Below are positions 57,712-64,000 of a stretch of 64,000 bases of DNA, one piece after another. Numbering within the stretch: the first letter of the stretch is position 1; each line of letters begins with the position of its first letter. This stretch comes from Paraphysomonas bandaiensis (lineage: Eukaryota > Chrysophyceae): NCBI GenBank assembly GCA_965644295.1, contig CBFFRP010000367.1, positions 31,367 through 95,366 of the forward strand. The letters run 5' to 3'. Made by a program: the position numbers and the translations under genes. Under the pieces are notes generated by a model. The model did no database searches and was not told where the DNA came from. It saw nothing but the letters and a program-made list of their open reading frames with translations.

Positions 57712-60700
57712 TTACACACTTCGTCGGTCTTGCAGTTTTTGCTGTTTCAACTCGGCTTCAATTTCTAATGCTCGTCTCGCACGTGCACGGGTTTCAAGGG
57801 TTGTAGGAGCGTGCAATAGATCTCCTGCACCCTTCATACCGGAATATCGCTGGTCATAAAACTCCGTAAGAGCTCTCTGTTTCTTTGACATGACATCTTG
57901 TTTTTTCTTTTTGACATGCGCCTAAGTAGTGTTATACGTTTACCATTATTGCACAGACAGATACCTCGACAGTACTCTTTGATGGAGGAGTCACACCGTC
58001 CTCAAATGCCGGATCAAAAAACTGGGAGCAAAATACACATACTGGAACAAGATTGAATAAGCTCATTCCAAGGGCCAAGTCGCCGTTAAATTTCGTCACT
58101 AACTTCTCGTCCCATCCACGCCTAAATTCAATCCATAATGACGAAGTTAATCTAGCGCAATCACAAAATAACCTCAGCGTGACGATGTGCTTCAGAATCA
58201 CTTTATTAGTTAAACTTGTCGCCGGAAAGCGATGAAGACAGAGAGAGCAATTCTTCTTGTATGATTCGCTTGTGGATATATCAATGATTTCTTGAGATGA
58301 AACTGACGATGTTGTATCTTCTTGTAACGACTTCAGAAAGGACCCCGAGCCATCAAACAACTTGTCGTAGTCTAATGCTGACGTTTTCGGACGGTTGCGG
58401 TCAGCATTATTGGGGGACTTTTTATTAAACTTCTTGGCTAATTCCACAGCACTCATTGACATACGTTCCAACGGTAACACTGGTTTGGGAGTCGGGGCTA
58501 TTCCTAATGGCGACAAATTTCCTTTGACTTCAAATAATTCCTTCTGATCGGCCAGTCCAAGATTAAGTGTGCTTACAGGTGTCTCGTCAAACGAGACGTC
58601 ACTCAATCGAGTCCTCAGATGTCTCGGGAGCACGTCTACGTCTACTCGCAACGATATGCGGTCAAGTTTATACTGGGAGTGCCCAAAGTTCAAATTGAGT
58701 TTCGCGACGGCTTCGTCCCTGCAATGACAAACATAATAAGAGCAACTAAACAACGAACATGACAAGAAGTACTTGAATTTCTCAGCCAGTGTGAGGGGCT
58801 GATTTTTAGCTCTCTCACGACAGGAGGCAGTGGACGTCCCCAATTGCTCCTGGGAAGATGATTGTTCGAATCCTGGCTCTCCTATCGAGGCCGGAGCAGT
58901 CCATAATATCTGTTTCTTGCTTCTGGATCGCCCAAGTGCGTTTCGCCGACGGCTAGTAGTGGGTGTGTGGACAGGAGAAATCCCGGACAAATCAGCTGTT
59001 CTTGGTGGTCGAGCAGGAGCAGTGCGCATCTGCTGCGGGGTTACAGGCCGATCTCTGGCTGTCTCAACAGAGTCTCCGTGGTGTTCGGAAGTGGCAAAGA
59101 AGTTGCTGTCGTCGTCCAGGTCAGTGCTATCAACGCGGCTACCTAGACGGGACAGCCGCCGGGCGCCGTAATACTCTCCACCATTAGGTGAACTAGGCCG
59201 CGAAGACGGTTGTGATGGGTCATAGTTTTGAGAAGGTGCTCTGGATAGTGTCGGCACGGAGTAGGTACATATTTGATCCCGAAGGACGTCCAGATCCTCA
59301 AAAATGTTAAAAGCAAGTAGAGGAATTTCCTCTATCAAAAACAATTAAACAGACTATTCGCAACTATACCATCCATACCTGGTCTGCCGATGCTAAGAAG
59401 CCACATCACTATGACGAATTGAGACCAGCTACATTCGACCACATGCTCCGTTGTTGTTGAAGCGAGGCTCGTCGATGAATCCACAGATATCGATTTTGGA
59501 GGTTTGCAGTGGTCCTGCGGCAACTCAACTACACTCAAGATGAACACCAACACATTCACACCTTAACAAACTGGCAGACAAGCTGAAAGCTACTTATAGT
59601 TTCATATGCATCTGTGGAGAGAAACATGAATCGGGGGCTGGCCTGCAAGAGACCTATTCCCCCTCCCTGGTCACGTCCCTGAGTCAGCATACCTGCTGCT
59701 TTCACGGCCTGACAAAGATTCATTCATCAGATATATCATCTCATCTAAAGGTACACATGCACACCACCTTCACAAGATTGTCTATGTCGCATCGAGGATG
59801 CGTTTCCATGAGAGCAGCACCATACATATCCTGTGCCCGTACAACGTGGCCCAAACCTCTGCTCTCAGGGCTATTCGGCCGGCCCACACTGCGGCGCATC
59901 AGTGCTGCCGGGGATCGTGGAGGTGAGCTAGACGAATTACTTGTAGTTGAAGCTACAGCAGAATTGAATATCATATCACGCATTGCCACCAGTTCTTCCA
60001 GGGTGAAATGCTTAGAGGCTTCCAAGGCTCGACTTACCCAGTCTTTGACATGACTATTCCAGTTATTGAACTGTGGGACGGAATTAGAAATATTAGTCTA
60101 AACAGCACCACCAACACACTTTGTTGTGAAGTTGTCCTACTGACTCTCCCACTCGTTGAAGAAGCTTCTCAGTTTTCGCTCGCGGTCTAACAGAAGCGGT
60201 AGAGGATGCAGTCTTGCGGTCTGCAAAATATTACAAATAACGCCAATAAGACGATGCAATTACGGTACCCTTGATAGCCTTGCACTTTTTAAAAGTGTGT
60301 GGAGGATAGGCAGCAGTTGAGTCATATCGTATCTGCTCATCCAAGTTTGTAACATCATCAGGATATGGGAGGCTGTCCGAGTCACTCAGTTGTACAGGCT
60401 GTGAATCAGTTAGCAAGATGTCTCCTTGGAATGCCTGAGCCACAACAGAATATAAAAAAGTGGTCAACACAAGGGAAAAAAAGGTTCCACAGAAATCAGT
60501 CGGAAATACCTGGAATTTAGATAGGCAGAGCGTATGGAATCCCCTAATCTGAACCCGAATGGCGCCACCCTTGCTGTCAGGAGGGAGTTCCCAGTACAAA
60601 TTTTCCATCTGAAGTAGGACCATTTTATACTAATTCATTGTAAATAAGGGTAGAATTTCACACACATACCCTAGTTTTCGAGCAGTTCTCCAAGAACAAA

Positions 60701-61682
60701 CGGTGAGAGGCCACAGCTGTGGAGACGATGCTACCAATGACACAGTGAGAACGTTCACAATCCTAATATATGTGGCTTGTACCTGTCGATGAACGGATCC
60801 TCGAAACCAACCGGTCCTTTCAACAAAAGTACCAACACTTCCACCTGCCGATGCCATACGTACTAAGACAAAGCATCACACCTCAATTTTGTCACCTTCT
60901 GTTGCAGAGCGCCTTTAAGAGACATCGACACAGAATGTACATGTATGGTCTTTCCCAGATCCACCTCCCACCACGGATCTGCTTCACGGCGTGTTTTGGA
61001 AGAATTAATATAAGGCGGTTCCAGGGCCAAATGTGGGCCCTGGGAGTCAACTTCATTGCTCTGGTATGCTCGACACCCAACTGCAATGTTTTTACGACTA
61101 ATCGTCGTCGTATACAGTGGCAATTTGGTTTCGTGTTTCGTTATTTGCGGTGCGAACTCAATCTTGTCAGTATCCTAAATTTACCATTAAACCCTTTCCA
61201 TAGAAATAGCAACTCACCACACTGGGGCTAGATGCCTTCGAGAAGAATTGGGTGCAAAATGAGCAGACACAGGAATTTCTGTACAAATACGACGCTGACG
61301 AATACCTAGCGCCTGTCTGAATGTAATTCCAACTCTTTCGTAACTTCAATATTCTGTGATTTGGTACTTTATAGAAAACACTTTTCTTATCAAACCACAT
61401 AGTGCAAAGCTCGCACTGTACTTTGTTCTGAGTTCGATCACTGAATAAAACAAATCATTCCTGTTGACTATAAGCACAAACAATAGAAACCACTTACTAA
61501 GCATATGTGTACGATATATCTTCTATGTTCACTCTACTACCCAGTCCACCATCCACAAGGGGGTACTCCATAGTAAAAGTCTTATTTCCAACTGTGACTT
61601 CATTCCAATCATTGCGATCAGTCCGCTGACCTTTTGCTTGGCGTCGAGCTTGCTCAAGAAGATTACTTGATTTATTCGGCAT
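57712..61682 (-). CDS. Discoidin-like (F5/8C) protein with two paired-CxxC modules
   Basis: Fourteen exons with matching phases encode 1094 residues. From 5' (minus strand): 61498-61682, 61218-61440, 60896-61174, 60783-60844, 60670-60730, 60510-60608, 60269-60434, 60120-60220, 59768-60070, 59562-59708, 59379-59514, 58773-59331, 57965-58718, 57712-57921. Introns are 43-75 nt. Residues 71-124 have CELC and CSFC followed by TQFF. Residues ~155-310 resemble an F5/8 type C fold (GPHLALEPP, DPWWEVDLGKTIHVHSVSM, GAIRVQIRGFHTLCLSKF). The middle is Ser/Pro-rich. At ~930-1003 CSLC and CVFC-SQFF repeat the first module. The C-terminus is basic coiled coil. No signal peptide: the hydrophobic frame upstream has only a GTG. 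The cysteine pairs suggest zinc binding. Function unknown; likely cytosolic. Confidence 0.88.
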
Positions 61683-62325
61683 TATGGCTGAATCCAAATG
61701 AAAGAAACAAACGAAAAAGAGACCCACAAAACTACTTAACAAAAATAAAATGAACACAGATACTTTAATTATGAGGGTGAGGTGTGTACCGTGAGGTCTA
61801 GTCGCACTGAAGAACCGTCTTTAGACTATACAAACACAAGATCGACGCATTCAGTTCAGTTCTCTTACAGTTATGTGTACATCGAGCCGCAATTAATATC
61901 AGCAGCTATCAGCAATAAGACATCAGGCCACTCACTGCATTACACCGCACTGTTCTGCACTGTATAGTCAAGTGGGAGTCTTGTGCCTGTTAAACACACT
62001 CACCTCATCGCACTCCCCTCAACACACGAATGAAAAACGGTTGGAGAACTACATACACACACACACACACACACTGTATGTGGGATGGTGTATGTGTATG
62101 TATGTATATGGATACAGAGTTCTGTCGAAATACAAAATCAGGGATTTACAGCCCGTGAAAAAACAAATTTCGAAAATATTGACTTTTTCCAGCTCAAAAA
62201 ACCACCTTTATACAGAAATACAGTACTGTATAAACCAACAATAGCAAAACCATGTCGTAGCACTGCACTGCGCTGCTTATTAAACAGTAAGACACTGTGC
62301 TCATATTAACATGGAAGTGAACCTC
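61683..62325. other. Intergenic with (CA)n
   Basis: The 5' flank of the discoidin-like gene. It includes a CA dinucleotide run at ~62051-62075 and a TGTATG run just after it. No gene is recognised. Confidence 0.5.
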
Positions 62326-62768
62326 TAGAGAACTGCTGGAGGCGTGCTATCTGATTGATGCTGATGCCGATTTAGAGAGCGTCGTTGCTGATGCGGAGAC
62401 AGAAGTTCTCAGCGCTGCAGCAGTGGTGTTTCCTCTGTGTGATCCTCTGCTATAGCGGCTCAAATGAAGCTCTTGAGAGCAGAGTAATGTTTGCATGAGA
62501 ATTCGTTCTACAAGAAGTATCTGAAGTGGAGCAGTCTGAGCGATGCTTTGAAAAACATGTCACAGGTCTAGCATCTCGTGCACTAGCTGCGCAGCAAGCA
62601 AATGTCCAGGAGGGGCTTGCCGCGAATACTACAAAGCATGATCGTTGCAGGTACGTCTCTATTTTAAGCATAGTTATTTCTTGTGATAACGTTGTTGTTC
62701 GTAGACTGCTTCATTTAGTGGCAGATCCAGAGGCCCAAGCTTATTTGACTGTACTTGTCCTCTCTTGA
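62326..62768 (+). other. Possible spliced gene or decayed exons
   Basis: Two open stretches look coding. One is ~62330-62455 (LLEACYLIDADADLESVVAD). The other is ~62520-62651 (EVEQSERCFEKHVTGLASRA), which joins through a plausible 53-nt intron to LLHLVADPEAQAYLTVLVLS ending at 62768. I could not find a start codon or a frame-consistent splice between the first two stretches, and no family is recognised. Confidence 0.3.
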
Positions 62769-63688
62769 TCGAACAGTGCTGAATAATCCGAATAGAAAAA
62801 ACCCTCTTGACACTCTGACCCTGATGTTCAACGATCCAGACAATGTTATTATAACTGAGCAGTAAAGTATGAGAATGGCGTCTCACTGGAACTTCACGAA
62901 GGATACGAGCATGTACATTCGAGGACCTACAGTATTATTGTGATCCAACCTGATCAAGCGCTTCGGTACGCCGTTTAGATTTAAAGAACAAGTGAAGAAA
63001 TGAGATCCCGGATGCAGAATGGTTGAACTTCGCATCAAACTATGTTTATGCAATCACACTGTTTAGTCGAGGGATATTGGAGTATTTTGGTATATGTATC
63101 CACACGCAGTACCTACCTGGAGTATCAGAACAAGAATTGCCAATTTATTGTTACGTAAGACTGGTGATGACGATGATGGTATGTTTGAATTGGACATTGC
63201 ACACCACATGCTTTCAAGAAAGAAGTATAATGATTAATCTGAACGCTTTACAACATAATCGTATAACATCTTGTGAACTTCTGTGCTCATAACTCTCTTC
63301 AGTTGCACAATATATACCATATCATACTGCAACTCAACATAAGAAATAATACATCTCATACCGAATTAGTTTTTACAACAGACGATTGCAATATTTACCC
63401 GTCACAAATGCATACAGTGGTCGACGAATCCCAAGGCTATCAATATCTTCAGTAAGACTTCTGAGGAACACAAGCTTGAGGTCCGATAGGATCTAGGTTA
63501 CCGGGGTTCGTCCATGTCTTCGAAATCTTCTAAATTCCTCTCCGGAATTAATTCATTCCCATATGGCACTGGTCAAAAATTTATAAAATCAGTGATTATT
63601 TTCAATATACTGTATTTTTCTCTACCCTCTCTCTACAAGTAGGACTACATTTGCAGCAAAAATATCCCGGAAATTACAATCAGGCTTG
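62769..63688. other. Unassigned, with one open patch
   Basis: A frame around 63000-63230 (EIPDAEWLNFASNYVYAITL) has protein-like composition but lacks a start, splice partners or a recognised family. It could be a decayed exon. The rest is AT-rich. Confidence 0.3.
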
Positions 63689-64000
63689 CGTAACAATTAA
63701 TTGGTGACAGGTGTCCAACAATAATAATTGCAATTATTAATCAAGCATACAATTTTGACAATGCAATTAATTGGCAATAATTGCCAATTAATTGCCTTTA
63801 ATTCTATTGATAGATTTTAGAACTATAATCTCATCCCAAAGAAACATTAACATTTTCATGCAGAAAATTCAACATTATTTCAAGGTGTCTAGGTGTCATT
63901 CTCTTGCAAAAATCTAGTTATAACAATCTGAGCTCTGCTAAAAACAACCTCTCACAAACATTGGTAGTGCTATACAAATACTTCATGCAACGATATCGTG
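63689..64000 (+). repeat. Dispersed repeat family B, copy 2 (runs off right edge)
   Basis: Matches 23271-23585 with ~20-30% divergence by eye. The shared end CTTCATGCAACGATATCGTG lies exactly at the window edge, so the copy may continue. The inner part holds the palindrome GGCAATAATTGCCAATTAATTGCC in shortened form (GGCAATAATTGCC). Confidence 0.75.

Noticed and set aside
58864-58873. GTTCGAATCC, like a tRNA T-loop
   Set aside because: It lies inside a conserved-frame exon, and no cloverleaf can be drawn around it.
61683-61757. Hydrophobic N-terminal extension that would give the discoidin-like protein a signal peptide
   Set aside because: It begins with GTG, not ATG. The first ATG (61682) starts after it, so no signal peptide is supported.
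63000-63230. Weak resemblance of an open patch to part of EMC3
   Set aside because: Only a few scattered identities, stop codons upstream and no other EMC3 segments in order.

Overview
The window looks like nuclear DNA of a small-genome, flagellated eukaryotic microbe. Genes are compact and AT-rich and use the standard code. I placed 54 introns by hand; all are GT-AG and 40 to 75 nt long. Flagellar genes (axonemal dynein heavy chain, CFAP418) show a motile or ciliated cell. The coproporphyrinogen oxidase has a hydrophobic leader that would suit, but does not prove, an alga with a complex plastid. I cannot name the lineage; a stramenopile-like protist is only a guess.

Layout. 1-7833 (-): first ~2590 codons of an axonemal dynein heavy chain, head to head with a LAMTOR2-like Ragulator subunit (8305-8726, +). 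10334-20557 (-): an intronless 3407-residue armadillo-repeat giant with an N-terminal helical bundle resembling the MLKL/HeLo-like domain. 21475-22813 (+): coproporphyrinogen III oxidase, downstream of a ~280-bp tetranucleotide microsatellite. 25890-28841 (-): a 983-residue paralogue of the giant with the same two ends but most of the middle missing. 29858-31200 (+): CFAP418. 31200-34075: hAT transposon relic and dispersed repeats. 34076-34647 (-): p23/Sba1 co-chaperone, divergent from an HROB-like OB-fold protein (35106-35725, +). 36909-38436 (+): tRNA-dihydrouridine synthase 2. 38437-40831: repeats, including a 102-bp hAT-type MITE with an 8-bp target duplication. 40832-44198 (-): Mps1/TTK-type kinase with N-terminal helical repeats. 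45720-46131 (-): DUF861 cupin, divergent from a two-helix membrane protein (46507-47646, +). 47650-54324: a mosaic tandem array with two complete genes and one stub for a secreted kelch-type propeller protein. 54325-57711: repeats. 57712-61682 (-): a 14-exon gene for a 1094-residue protein with a discoidin-like domain between two copies of a paired CxxC module. The right end holds only doubtful coding patches and a repeat.

Most genes are single-copy housekeeping genes (haem synthesis, tRNA modification, chaperone, spindle checkpoint, recombination, lysosomal TOR signalling, cilia). The unusual material is the armadillo pair, the kelch array and the discoidin/CxxC protein. All exon structures were joined by eye from frame continuity, splice sites and family conservation, with no transcript evidence.
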